A stretch of 64,000 nucleotides of DNA from Streptomyces sp. 1-11 (GTDB lineage Bacteria > Actinomycetota > Actinomycetes > Streptomycetales > Streptomycetaceae). Location: assembly GCF_007176755.1 (NCBI RefSeq), contig NZ_BJTV01000009.1, forward strand, positions 124,001-188,000, read 5' to 3'. This document shows positions 17,129 through 25,822 of this stretch, piece by piece. Each line of letters begins with the position of its first letter. Position 1 is the first letter of the stretch. Below the pieces are notes generated by a model. It was not told the origin of the DNA and did not search any database. It saw only the letters and a program-made list of their open reading frames with translations. A program made the position numbers and the translations under genes.

Positions 17129-18325
17129 TCAGCCCTTGATCTCGGTCCAGGCCTGGACCCACTTGGCGTACGGCACGCAGCGGACGCCGGTGCGGCCGTC
17201 CAGGCACTGCTCGATGGGCGTGTTCCAGAAGGCGATGTTCTTCCAGTAGCCCTCGTCGGAGGCGTGGTAGGTCGTGCAGAAGTTCTTGTCACTGGTCTCG
17301 GCGCACGCCTTGGAGTTGGCCGGCGCCTCTCCGAAGTACTCGGCGACCTGGGCGTTGACCTTGGGCGAGACGATCCAGTCGAGCCACTTGTAGGCGCAGT
17401 TGGGGTGCTTGGCCTTCGCGGAGACCATCCAGGTGTCGGACCAGCCGGTCGAACCCTCCTTGGGCACGAACGCCTTGACCCTGGCGCCCTCGTCGGCGGC
17501 GAGGCTGGCGATGACCTGCCAGGTGGTGCCGATCACGGAGTCCCCGCTCTTGAAGGCGGAGACCTCCTTGAGGTAGTCGCCCCAGTACTCGCCGATGTCG
17601 CCGTTCTGCTTCTTCAGCAGCGCCACGGCGGCGTCGAACTGCTTCTGGTCGAGCGCGTAGGGGTCCTTGATCTTCAACTCGGGCCTGGCGACCTTGAGGT
17701 AGAGGGCCGCGTCGGCGATGTAGATCGGCGAGTCGTAGGCGGTGACGTGCCCCTTGTACCGGGCGGCGTCGTCGAACACGGCCGACCAGGAGGTGGGCGC
17801 CGGGTTCACCTTGGCGGTGTTGTACATCAGCAGGTTGGCGCCCCGGCCGTGCGGGATGCCGTACATCCTGCCCTTCACGGAGTTCCAGGCGCCGTTCTTC
17901 AGCCCGCTGAAGATGTCCTTGTAGTTGGGGACCAGCGAGGTGTTGACCGGAGCCGCGTCGCCGGAGGCGATCAGTCGCAGGGAGGCGTCGCCGGAGGCGG
18001 AGACCGCGTCGTACTCCCCGGTCTTCATCAGCTTGACCATCTCGTCCGAGCTGGCGGCGACCTTGGAGTGGACCTGACAGCCGGTCTGCTTCTCGAAGCC
18101 GCTGACCCAGTCGACCTTGGGGTCGTTGGAGCCGTCCTCGACGTATCCGGCCCAGGCGATCAGATTGACCTGGCCCTCGGTCCGGCCCAGTTTCGTGGGC
18201 GCCTTGAGGTCGGGCGGGTTGAGACCGGAGGCGGGGGAGCCGCCCGAGCCGGAGGAGTCGCAGGCGGCGGCCAGCAGAAGTGCGGCTGCGGCGGCCGCGG
18301 CCTTGAGAGTACGGGTGAGACGCAC
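17129..18325 (-). CDS. potD: Polyamine-type solute-binding lipoprotein (PotD-like)
   Basis: The 398 residues open with a lipoprotein signal (LLLAAAC, Cys22) and a Ser/Gly linker. The body matches PotD/PotF-type binding proteins: VNLIAWAGYVEDG, WVSGFEKQTGCQVHSK, YDAVSASGDASLRLI, IPHGRGANLLMYNT. Several cysteines near the C-terminus (CAETSDKNFC, CLDGRTGVRC) could form disulfides. It captures the ligand outside the cell for the PotBC channel. Its gene sits 95 bases after the ATPase gene. Confidence 0.88.
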   Translation of the reverse strand: MRLTRTLKAAAAAAALLLAAACDSSGSGGSPASGLNPPDLKAPTKLGRTEGQVNLIAWAGYVEDGSNDPKVDWVSGFEKQTGCQVHSKVAASSDEMVKLMKTGEYDAVSASGDASLRLIASGDAAPVNTSLVPNYKDIFSGLKNGAWNSVKGRMYGIPHGRGANLLMYNTAKVNPAPTSWSAVFDDAARYKGHVTAYDSPIYIADAALYLKVARPELKIKDPYALDQKQFDAAVALLKKQNGDIGEYWGDYLKEVSAFKSGDSVIGTTWQVIASLAADEGARVKAFVPKEGSTGWSDTWMVSAKAKHPNCAYKWLDWIVSPKVNAQVAEYFGEAPANSKACAETSDKNFCTTYHASDEGYWKNIAFWNTPIEQCLDGRTGVRCVPYAKWVQAWTEIKG

Positions 18326-18420
18326 GACGTTCTCCAGGGGTGAGGGAGCCTTGCGCGGAGCGGGACGGCGGGAGGGGGAGTGGGGAAGGGGTCCGGGGCG
18401 GGGCGGGACGGGCGGGAGGG

Positions 18421-19452
18421 TCAGGAGGGCAGTGGGACGGCGTGTCCGCGGTGCCAGCGCAGACGGACCCGGGACCCGCGGAACGCGGCGACGTCCTCGG
18501 AGGAGGTCTCCAGGTTCTGCTGCAGGGCGGTGAGCCGGCCGCCGCCGTCGAGGTCGACCAGGAAGCGGGTGGCGTCGCCGAGGTAGACGACCTCGGCCAC
18601 GGTGCCGGTCGCGGTGGCGTGCCCGGGCTCGTCCGCCTCGGCGGACTCCTTCAGCACGCGGATCTTCTCCGGGCGGATGTTGTACGTGCCCGCCGCGCCG
18701 ACGATCCGCCGGGCCGTCTCGCCGTCCAGCAGGTTGGAGGTGCCGACGAAGGAGGCGACGAACGCGGTGGCGGGCCGCTCGTATATCTCCGCCGGCGTGC
18801 CGACCTGGGCGATGCGGCCCTGGTCGAAGACGGCGATGCGGTCGCTCATCGTCAGGGCCTCCTCCTGGTCGTGGGTGACGAACACGAAGGTGATGCCCAC
18901 CTCCCGTTGCAGCGCCTTGAGTTCGACCTGCATCTGCTCGCGCAGTTTCAGGTCGAGGGCGCCTAGCGGCTCGTCGAGGAGCAGGACGCGCGGGCGGCCG
19001 ACGAGGGCGCGGGCGAGGGCGACGCGCTGGCGCTGGCCGCCGGACAACTGGGAGGGGCGGCGCCGGCCGTAGCCCTCGAGGCGGACCTCCGCCAGCGCCT
19101 TGCGGGCGCGCACCAGGCGTTCGGCCTTCGGCACCTTGCGGATCCGCAGCCCGTAGGCGACGTTCTGCTCGACCGTCATGTGCGGGAACAGGGCGTAGTC
19201 CTGGAAGACGGTGTGCACGTCCCGTTCGAAGGGGGCGAGGCCCGTGACGTCCTGCCCGGCGAGTTCGACGCTGCCCCCGGTCGGGGTCTCGAACCCGGCG
19301 ATGAGCCGGAGGACCGTCGTCTTCCCGGAACCGGACGGGCCGAGCATGGAGAAGAACTCCCCGTCCCGGACGTCCAGGTCGACTCCGGCCACGGCGGTCG
19401 TCTCACCGAAGAACTTGCGCAGATCCTGCAGCCGGATCGCAATTCCCTCCAT
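18421..19452 (-). CDS. potA: ABC transporter ATPase (PotA-like)
   Basis: The 343-residue ATPase has Walker A GPSGSGKTT, Q-loop VFQDYALFPH, signature LSGGQRQRVALARAL, Walker B LLLDEPLGALD and the switch His in VTHDQEEA. The C-terminal ~110 residues form the TOBE-type regulatory domain of PotA/MalK-like ATPases (GETARRIVGAAGTYNIRPEKI). It is the first gene of the importer operon, divergent from the GntR regulator gene. It powers import by the PotBC channel. Confidence 0.92.
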   Translation of the reverse strand: MEGIAIRLQDLRKFFGETTAVAGVDLDVRDGEFFSMLGPSGSGKTTVLRLIAGFETPTGGSVELAGQDVTGLAPFERDVHTVFQDYALFPHMTVEQNVAYGLRIRKVPKAERLVRARKALAEVRLEGYGRRRPSQLSGGQRQRVALARALVGRPRVLLLDEPLGALDLKLREQMQVELKALQREVGITFVFVTHDQEEALTMSDRIAVFDQGRIAQVGTPAEIYERPATAFVASFVGTSNLLDGETARRIVGAAGTYNIRPEKIRVLKESAEADEPGHATATGTVAEVVYLGDATRFLVDLDGGGRLTALQQNLETSSEDVAAFRGSRVRLRWHRGHAVPLPS

Positions 19453-19511
19453 GCGGGAACCTTTCTGGGGCGCTCAACGTTGACCGCAAACATATGAAGT
19501 CATAGTTCTGA

Positions 19512-19542
19512 ACTCAAGAGCCCCTTAAGGTAAAGCTTGAGT
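19512..19542. promoter_or_regulatory. Possible GntR operator between importer and regulator
   Basis: The inverted arms ACTCAAG (19512-19518) and CTTGAGT (19536-19542) are perfect 7-bp complements with a 17-base spacer, about two helix turns centre to centre. They lie just before the GntR start and in an AT-richer stretch of the 92-base divergent gap, so one regulator could control both sides. Confidence 0.5.
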
Positions 19543-19544
19543 CA

Positions 19545-20303
19545 ATGCACGAGGTGGTGGACGTGAGGCAGCACGAGAGAGAAGGCGGCGCGCGCATGGC
19601 CGTCTTCGCCCCGGTGGACGGCCGGGCGCGCGTGGACGCCGTCGTCCGCCGCATAGGGGACGCCATCGAACTCGGCCTGCTCGCCGACGGCGAGCAACTG
19701 CCCGGCGAGAGCGACCTGGCCGGCCGGCTCGGCGTCTCCACCGTGACCCTGCGCGAGGCGCTCATGGCGCTGCGGCAACAGGGCCTGGTCACCACCCGCC
19801 GGGGCCGCGGCGGCGGCAGCTTCGTCTCCCTGCCCGAGGTCCCCGCGGCCGGCCGGCTTCAGGCCCGGCTGCGCGGCTGGAGCACCGACGAACTGCGCGA
19901 CCTGGGCGACCACTGGGCCGCCCTGTCCGGCGCCGCCGCCCGCCTCGCCGCCCGGCGCACCGAGCCCGGCGACCTGGACCCGCTGCGCCGTACCGCCGAG
20001 GAACTGGCGCTGGCGCGGGAGGCGTCCGCGCGCAGCCGCCTGTACGGCCGCTTCCACGTCGAACTCGCGGCCGCCGCCCAGTCCGCCCGGCTCACCCGTG
20101 AACAGGTGGCCCTGCAGAGCGAGGTGGGGGCGCTGCTGTGCCTGGTCCTCGGCAGCGACGAATATCGTGAAGAAGTGGCGGAGCGTCACCGGTCCGTAAT
20201 CTCCGCCGTGCAGGATGGGGCCGACCAAACGGCCGGCACGCTGGCCGAGCGGTGCGTCGGGGACGCCACGGAACGGCTCGTCGCCGCACGCCTCACGCTC
20301 TGA
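19545..20303 (+). CDS. GntR/FadR-type transcriptional regulator
   Basis: The 252 residues contain a winged-helix domain at about 25-90, with LPGESDLAGRLGVSTVTLREALMALRQQGLVTTRRGRGG, and a helical FadR-type effector domain after residue 105 (DLGDHWAALSGAAARLAARR, HVELAAAAQSARL). GTG 19563 is a possible shorter start behind GAGGTGG. Divergence from the polyamine-type importer and an inverted repeat in the gap suggest that it controls that operon, perhaps in response to the imported ligand or a breakdown product. Confidence 0.9.
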   Translation: MHEVVDVRQHEREGGARMAVFAPVDGRARVDAVVRRIGDAIELGLLADGEQLPGESDLAGRLGVSTVTLREALMALRQQGLVTTRRGRGGGSFVSLPEVPAAGRLQARLRGWSTDELRDLGDHWAALSGAAARLAARRTEPGDLDPLRRTAEELALAREASARSRLYGRFHVELAAAAQSARLTREQVALQSEVGALLCLVLGSDEYREEVAERHRSVISAVQDGADQTAGTLAERCVGDATERLVAARLTL

Positions 20304-20340
20304 ACGCGCCGCGCCCGGTTCCCGTCCGCTGGAGGACACC

Positions 20341-21123
20341 ATGGGCTGGAGCCCTGGGCGGGCCGTCTCGGCGGCCGCCACGCTGGACACGGACGTCGCC
20401 ACCTGGGTGGCCTCCCAGGTGGGCGGCGCGCTGGAGTCGGTCTTCGACGCCGTCGCGGCCACCCGCGCCGACACCGCGGACCTGCTCGCCAGGGTGTCGG
20501 CACGCGGCCGGCGCCCGGTGAGCGCCGACCTCGCCGCCCTGCGCCCCGGACTGCACCGCCGGCTGACCGGCCAGGAACTGGTCTCCGGGGCGGGCTTCGT
20601 GGCGGCCCCCGGCCTGCTGGCCGACGTGCCGGCGTGGCTGGAGTGGTGGCAGCAGGACGGCGACGGAGACCTGCGGCCCCTGCTGCTCGACCTCGACCCC
20701 GGTCACTCGGCCTACTCCGACTACACGCACTGGGACTGGTTCACCCTGCCCCGCGACACCGGCCACCGTGCCGTGGCGGGCCCCTACGTCGACTACCTCT
20801 GCTCCGACGAGTACAGCCTCACCCTGTCCGCGCCCGTCACGACGGCAGGGCGCTTCGCCGGGGTGGCCGCCGCCGACGTCTACCTGCGGCACTTCGAGGC
20901 TGTCGTGCTGCCCCTGCTGCGCCGGCTGCCCCGGCCCGCCCACCTGGTGAACGCCCGCGGCCGGGTCGCCGCCTCGGCGGACCCCGCGCACCTGGCCGGC
21001 TCCCTCACCAAGGGCCCCCGCTTCGGGGACCTGCTCACCGGTTCCGCGTCCGCCGATCACCCCGGGCTGCGCCTGGTGCCCTGTCACGGCGTCCCGCTCG
21101 TCCTCGTCCTGCGCGAGGACTGA
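20341..21123 (+). CDS. Cache (PDC) sensor-domain protein
   Basis: ATG 20341 follows GGAGGACACC and gives 260 residues. The segment SAYSDYTHWDWFTLPRDTGHRAVAGPYVDYLCSDEYSLTLSAPV is split across the ligand-binding core typical of Cache/PDC domains (tyrosine-rich, with GPYVDY and a following SAPV strand). There is no signal peptide or transmembrane helix, unlike most Cache receptors, so it is probably a soluble intracellular ligand binder. It follows the GntR gene by 37 bases and may sense the same polyamine-type ligand; this is inference. Confidence 0.75.
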   Translation: MGWSPGRAVSAAATLDTDVATWVASQVGGALESVFDAVAATRADTADLLARVSARGRRPVSADLAALRPGLHRRLTGQELVSGAGFVAAPGLLADVPAWLEWWQQDGDGDLRPLLLDLDPGHSAYSDYTHWDWFTLPRDTGHRAVAGPYVDYLCSDEYSLTLSAPVTTAGRFAGVAAADVYLRHFEAVVLPLLRRLPRPAHLVNARGRVAASADPAHLAGSLTKGPRFGDLLTGSASADHPGLRLVPCHGVPLVLVLRED

Positions 21124-21227
21124 ACACGCGGGCGCGTGCGCGGGCGCCGTTCACCCGGACGGGTCATTCCCACGGCGTTCCGGCCGGTCCGGCGCATGGG
21201 AGGGCCCCGGCCGGTGAGACATCGGTC

Positions 21228-21992
21228 ATGGAACAACCGACACCGAGCGGCCCGGTTCCGGCTCCGCGCACCCCGGCCGGGTCCGACGTGGTGTTCACGG
21301 CGGACTTCGGCTCCGAGCGCCAGTGGGTCGCGGGCCGTTCGTGGGCGTATCCCGACGGCGGCCCGGTCAACCCCGGCGACGACAAACTCGACCACCTGGT
21401 GTCCGACGCCGCCTACAGCCGCTCGGGCGTCTTCCGGGCCCGGCGCCGGCCGGACGGCCTGTGGAACACCGGACTGCTGACCACGGAGGGCAGCCGGGAG
21501 GCCTTCCTGGTCCGGTCGGGAGACGTCCTCACCGCGCGGGTCAGGCTGCCCCGGGAGACCGGCGCCTGGCCGGCCGTCTGGACCTGGCGGGACGGCGGCC
21601 AGGAGATCGACGTCTTCGAGTACCACCCCGACAACCCCGACCTGCTGGAGTTCTCCAACCATGTACGCGGCGGCGGGAGCTACTTCCGCGACGACGCCGT
21701 GCGCCCCGGCGCCTGGGTGGACCTGCGGACCGACTTCGGCGCCCGGTCCGTCGTGTGGTGGGTGAACGGCGCCCGGGCCTTCGCGGACCGGCGAGGGGTC
21801 GGCTCCGGCTGGCACGCCCACCTCATCGTCAACCTGTCGGTCTGCGCCGGGCGTTACCACCCCGCGCCCGACGGGTCGGCGACCGGCATGTCGTTCGAGG
21901 TGCGGGACCTCGTCGTGCGGCGGCCGCGCGGCGCCCCGGCGCGCGAGGGGGAGGAGGCGGTGGCGGACGGCGGCGAGCGGCGGCCCGGCTGA
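21228..21992 (+). CDS. GH16-like glycoside hydrolase-fold protein without signal peptide
   Basis: The 254-residue protein reads as a concanavalin-like jelly roll. GAWPAVWTWRDGGQEIDVFEYHP holds the GH16 catalytic pattern ExDxxE (Glu126, Asp128, Glu131), flanked by VWTW and WHAHLIVNLSV strands. Family GH16 enzymes cut beta-glucans and related polymers and are normally secreted, but no signal peptide is present at ATG 21228 or just upstream. It ends 22 bases from a convergent gene. Either it acts in the cytosol or uses non-classical export. Confidence 0.7.
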   Translation: MEQPTPSGPVPAPRTPAGSDVVFTADFGSERQWVAGRSWAYPDGGPVNPGDDKLDHLVSDAAYSRSGVFRARRRPDGLWNTGLLTTEGSREAFLVRSGDVLTARVRLPRETGAWPAVWTWRDGGQEIDVFEYHPDNPDLLEFSNHVRGGGSYFRDDAVRPGAWVDLRTDFGARSVVWWVNGARAFADRRGVGSGWHAHLIVNLSVCAGRYHPAPDGSATGMSFEVRDLVVRRPRGAPAREGEEAVADGGERRPG

Positions 21993-22014
21993 CGGGCCGC
22001 CCCGGCCCGGGGGT

Positions 22015-23493
22015 TCAGTCCACCGGCCAGGTGTGGACCGGGGCGTTGAGGTGCATGTAGTCGATGTACAGCTCGGTCATGCGGCGCAGCGCCTCGTGCC
22101 GGCCGGCCCGGGTGCCCGCCTCGATCCGGTGGAACATCTCCTTCTGCCACACCGCCCCGTTGCGGGCGGTGACACAGCGCTGCTCGATGACGCCGAGCAG
22201 CGGCTCCCGCCAGGCCGAGTCCATGCCGGAGTGCTCCAGACCGCGGTGCGCCAGCGGCAGCAGGCGACGCAGCACCAGTTCGGGCACCGGCACCTCGCCC
22301 ATCCCCGGCCAGTACAGCAGGGCGTCGATCCCGTGCCGGGCCGCCGTGTGGAGGTTCTCCTCGGCCGCGGCGAAGGACATCCGCGACCACACCGGCCGGT
22401 CCTCCTCCACCAGGGCGCGCGTCAGACCGTAGTAGAAGGCGCCGTTGGCGAGAGTGTCGGCGACGGTCGGCCCGGCCGGCAGCACCCGGTTCTCCACCCG
22501 GACGTGCGGCTTGTCGTGGGCGATCGCGTAGACCGGCCGGTTCCAGCGGTAGATGGTGCCGTTGTGCAGGGACAGTTCGGACAGGCCGGGGATGTCCCCG
22601 CGGTCCAGCGTCTCGCCGGGATCCTGCTCGTCGCACAGCGGCAGCAGGGCCGGGAAGTAGCGCAGGTTCTCCTCGAACAGGTCGAAGACGCTGTTGATCC
22701 ACCGCTCGCCGAACCACACCCGCGGCCGCACCCCTTGGACCTTGATCTCCTCGGGACGGGTGTCGGTCGCCTGCTCGAACAGCGGCACCCGGGTCTCGTG
22801 CCACAGCTCCTTGCCGAACAGGAACGGCGAGTTGGCCGCCAGCGCCACCTGCACCCCGGCGATGGCCTGCGCCGCGTTCCAGTAGTCGGCGAAGTTCTCC
22901 GGGGCCACCTGCAGATGGAACTGGGTGCTGGTGCAGGCGGCCTCCGGGGTGATCGTGTCGGCGTACGTCCGCAGCCGGTCGACGCCGTCCACCTCGATCC
23001 GCAGGTCCTCGCCGCGCGCCGCGAAGACCTGGTCGTTCAGCAGCCGGTACCGGGGGTTCTCCGAGAGCGTCCCCTCGCCGATGTCCTCCTGCCGCAGCGT
23101 GGGCAGGATGCCGATCACCACCAGGCGCGCGCCCACCGACCGGGCCCGCTCGTCCGCGTGGTTCAGGGCGGCGCGGATCTCGGACTCCCAGGCGTCGGGC
23201 CCGCCCTCCGTCAGCGCGCGGGGCGGCACGTTGATCTCCAGGTTGAACCGCCCCAGCTCGGTCGACCAGGAGGGGTCCGCGATCGCCTCCAGCACATCGG
23301 TGTTGCGCATGACGGGCTCGGCCGCGTCGTCGACCAGGTTCAGCTCGATCTCCAGCCCGACGCTGGGCCGCTCCGCCTCGAAGAGCTGCTCGCGCAGCAT
23401 CTGCGCGAGGACGTCGAGACACTTCTGCATCTTGATCCGGTACCGGCGCCGGTCCTCACGGGTGAAGACGAGCGCCGGGACGTCGCGTCCCAT
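22015..23493 (-). CDS. Glutamate-cysteine ligase family (GCS2-type) enzyme
   Basis: ATG 23493 is behind AGGAGGGCC; the frame extends 18 codons upstream without reason to use them. The 492 residues show GCS2 features: SVGLEIELNLVD with the metal-binding Glu pair, FNLEINVPPR, STQFHLQV, ANSPFLFGKELWHETR and RVENRVLPAGPTVAD. The family joins glutamate to cysteine or another amine using ATP; some members make glutathione-like or ergothioneine precursors. No pathway partner is adjacent, so the amine substrate is open. Confidence 0.8.
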   Translation of the reverse strand: MGRDVPALVFTREDRRRYRIKMQKCLDVLAQMLREQLFEAERPSVGLEIELNLVDDAAEPVMRNTDVLEAIADPSWSTELGRFNLEINVPPRALTEGGPDAWESEIRAALNHADERARSVGARLVVIGILPTLRQEDIGEGTLSENPRYRLLNDQVFAARGEDLRIEVDGVDRLRTYADTITPEAACTSTQFHLQVAPENFADYWNAAQAIAGVQVALAANSPFLFGKELWHETRVPLFEQATDTRPEEIKVQGVRPRVWFGERWINSVFDLFEENLRYFPALLPLCDEQDPGETLDRGDIPGLSELSLHNGTIYRWNRPVYAIAHDKPHVRVENRVLPAGPTVADTLANGAFYYGLTRALVEEDRPVWSRMSFAAAEENLHTAARHGIDALLYWPGMGEVPVPELVLRRLLPLAHRGLEHSGMDSAWREPLLGVIEQRCVTARNGAVWQKEMFHRIEAGTRAGRHEALRRMTELYIDYMHLNAPVHTWPVD

Positions 23494-23601
23494 CGGCCCT
23501 CCTGGATCGCCCTCCTCGCCAGACCTCTCGTCCCAGGGTGGCACCACCGGGCGAACCGCACCATGCGGGGCGGGTCTTGCCCGGCACGGCCCGTACGGGC
23601 G

Positions 23602-25662
23602 TCACAGCGCCCGGGCGACGAGCAGCGCCACGTCGTCGTGGTCCTCGGGATTGCGCAGCCCGTACAGCAACTGGTCGCAGGTCTCCTCCAGCGGCCGTCC
23701 GGGATCGCCGAGGAAGCCGAGGAGCACCTCCAGGCGGTCGTCGATGGGGTGCTGCCGGGTCTCCACGAGGCCGTCGGTGTACAGCACCAGCAGACCTCCG
23801 GGCCCCAGCTCCACCGTGGCCGTCTCGAACTCGACGCCGCCGACGCCGAGCGGCGCCCCGGAGGGCAGGTCGAGCAGCTCCGCCGCCTTGCCGGGCCGGG
23901 CCAGAGCGGGCGGCATGTGCCCCGCGTTGGCGATGGTGCACCGCCGGGTGCGGGGGTCGAACACGGCGTACAGGCAGGTGACGATGTAGTGCTCCAGGTC
24001 GCAGGTGATCCGGTCCAGGTGCTGGAGCACCGCGTCGGGGGCCAGGTCCAGGTCCGCGTAGGCGCAGGTCGCCGTGCGCAGCCGGCCCATGGTGGCGGCC
24101 GCGTCGATGCCGTTGCCCATGACGTCGCCCACCACCAGCGCCGTCTTGTCGTCGGCCAGCGGGATGACGTCGTACCAGTCGCCCCCCACCTCGCTGGTGG
24201 CCTGCGCGGGCTGGTAGCGGGAGGCCAGCTCCAGACCGGTGTGGTGCGCGGAGTGGTCGGGCAGCAGGCTGCGCTGGAGGGTGAGCGCGGTGTTGCGCAC
24301 GCTCTGGAACCAGCGGGCGTTGTCGATGGCGATGGCGGCACGGCCGGCCAGCTCGCCGGCCAGCACGACGTCGTCGTCGTCGAACGGCAGCGGGTTGCGG
24401 GTGCGCTTGAGGTCGAGCGCACCGAGCACCTCGCCGTGCGCGACCAGCGGCACGGCGAGGTACGAGTGCACGCCCGCCCGGGCCAGATAGTCGCCCGCCT
24501 CCTTGTCGCGCGCGATGCGGGCCAGGTCCCCCCGGCCGACGCGCCGGACCAGCACCGGACGGCCGGTGTGGACGCACAGGGTCACCAGCCGGTCGCCCCC
24601 GTAGGAGGCGAGGTCACCGGGCGGGTCGGCGGCCCGCAGCGCCACGGTGGGGTGCGCCGCGCGCAGGGCGAGGGCACGGAACAGTTCCGGGCCGTCCGGG
24701 TGGCGTGCACGGCGAAGGGCCAGGGCCGAGTCGAGGACGTCCACGGCGACCACGTCGGCGAGCCCCGGAGTGGCGATGTCCGCCAGCTCGCGGGCGGTCT
24801 GCTCGACCTCCAGAGTGGTGCCGACCCGGGTGGAGGCCTCCGCGATGAGCGCCAGCCGGCGCCGGGCCCGGTCCGCCTCGGCGGCGGCGTGGTGCCGCTC
24901 GGTGACGTCGACGACCGAGGCGGCCGCGCCCAGGACCCGCCCGCCGGGGTCCTCCAGGCGGTAGAAGGACAGCGACCAGGCGTGCTCGTGCTCCGGGTCG
25001 GAGGGCGGCAGGCCCACGTGGTACTGGTCGAGCAGGGGCAGTCCGGTGGCGAGCACCTGACGCAGGCAGGACTCGACGGTGCCCACGTCGAAGAAGGGCA
25101 GCATCTCCCGCAGCCGGCGCCCGATGTGCTGCTCGGCGGGGACGCCGTCGATCCGCTCCAGCGCCGGGTTGACCAGCAGGTAGCGCAGGTCCGGGTCCAG
25201 CAGGGCCAGACCGATCGGGGACTGGTTGATCAGCCGCTCGCACAGGGCCAGATCGGTCTCCACCCGCTGCAGCAGCGTGTGGTCGGCCGCGATGCCCAGC
25301 GCGTACACGTCGCCGACGTCGTCGAGCAGCCGCATGGTGCGGAACTCCGTCAGGCGGCTGCTGCCGTCCTTGTGCCGGATGGGGAAGGCGCCGGCCCACC
25401 CCCGGCCGGTCTGCAGGACCTCGGAGAACAGGCTCACCACGGCCTGCAGATGCTCGGGCCGGACCAGCAGCTGCGCCGCGTACCGGCCTAGGACGTCCTC
25501 GGCGGTGTATCCGAACAGGTCCTCGGCCTGCGGGGTCCAGAAGACGATGCGGCCGCTGGTGTCCAGGGCGACGGCGGCCACGCTGAGCACGTCCAGCAGG
25601 CCGGTCGGGCGGGGCCGCTCGGGGCTCTGGTCGTCGTCGGCGCGGAAGGAGTCCACTGCCAT
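23602..25662 (-). CDS. PAS-PAS-GAF-SpoIIE protein phosphatase
   Basis: ATG 25662 behind GGAGGTGG gives 686 residues. Order: PAS (about 20-130, LDTSGRIVFWTPQAEDLFGYTAEDV), second PAS (about 145-265), GAF (about 280-440) and a PP2C/SpoIIE catalytic domain (about 460-686) with GGDWYDV, GDVMGNGIDAA and LYTDGLVE acidic metal sites. Such proteins dephosphorylate STAS anti-anti-sigma factors in response to signals sensed by PAS/GAF. No HATPase domain is present, unlike the divergent neighbour. Confidence 0.9.
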   Translation of the reverse strand: MAVDSFRADDDQSPERPRPTGLLDVLSVAAVALDTSGRIVFWTPQAEDLFGYTAEDVLGRYAAQLLVRPEHLQAVVSLFSEVLQTGRGWAGAFPIRHKDGSSRLTEFRTMRLLDDVGDVYALGIAADHTLLQRVETDLALCERLINQSPIGLALLDPDLRYLLVNPALERIDGVPAEQHIGRRLREMLPFFDVGTVESCLRQVLATGLPLLDQYHVGLPPSDPEHEHAWSLSFYRLEDPGGRVLGAAASVVDVTERHHAAAEADRARRRLALIAEASTRVGTTLEVEQTARELADIATPGLADVVAVDVLDSALALRRARHPDGPELFRALALRAAHPTVALRAADPPGDLASYGGDRLVTLCVHTGRPVLVRRVGRGDLARIARDKEAGDYLARAGVHSYLAVPLVAHGEVLGALDLKRTRNPLPFDDDDVVLAGELAGRAAIAIDNARWFQSVRNTALTLQRSLLPDHSAHHTGLELASRYQPAQATSEVGGDWYDVIPLADDKTALVVGDVMGNGIDAAATMGRLRTATCAYADLDLAPDAVLQHLDRITCDLEHYIVTCLYAVFDPRTRRCTIANAGHMPPALARPGKAAELLDLPSGAPLGVGGVEFETATVELGPGGLLVLYTDGLVETRQHPIDDRLEVLLGFLGDPGRPLEETCDQLLYGLRNPEDHDDVALLVARAL

Positions 25663-25822
25663 ACCGGATCCACCTCCACCGGCCGGTCGTCGGGAGCCTG
25701 CGCCGAACGCTGCCGGCCGGTACCTCCATGCTGCCCCCGGCGCCGGGCCCGCCCCAACCGCAGAGCGGTCCGTGCGCTTCGCGCGGACTGGCAGCACCAT
25801 GGATAGGACGGAGGTCGAACCG

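Noticed and set aside
15203..18343. A ~1,050-codon plus-strand open frame
   Set aside because: It is antisense to the whole permease/lipoprotein operon and rich in Gly/Asp/Gln/Arg as expected for such shadows.
22033..25491. A ~1,150-codon plus-strand open frame
   Set aside because: It is antisense to the glutamate-cysteine ligase and SpoIIE genes, which show clear family motifs; no ribosome site.
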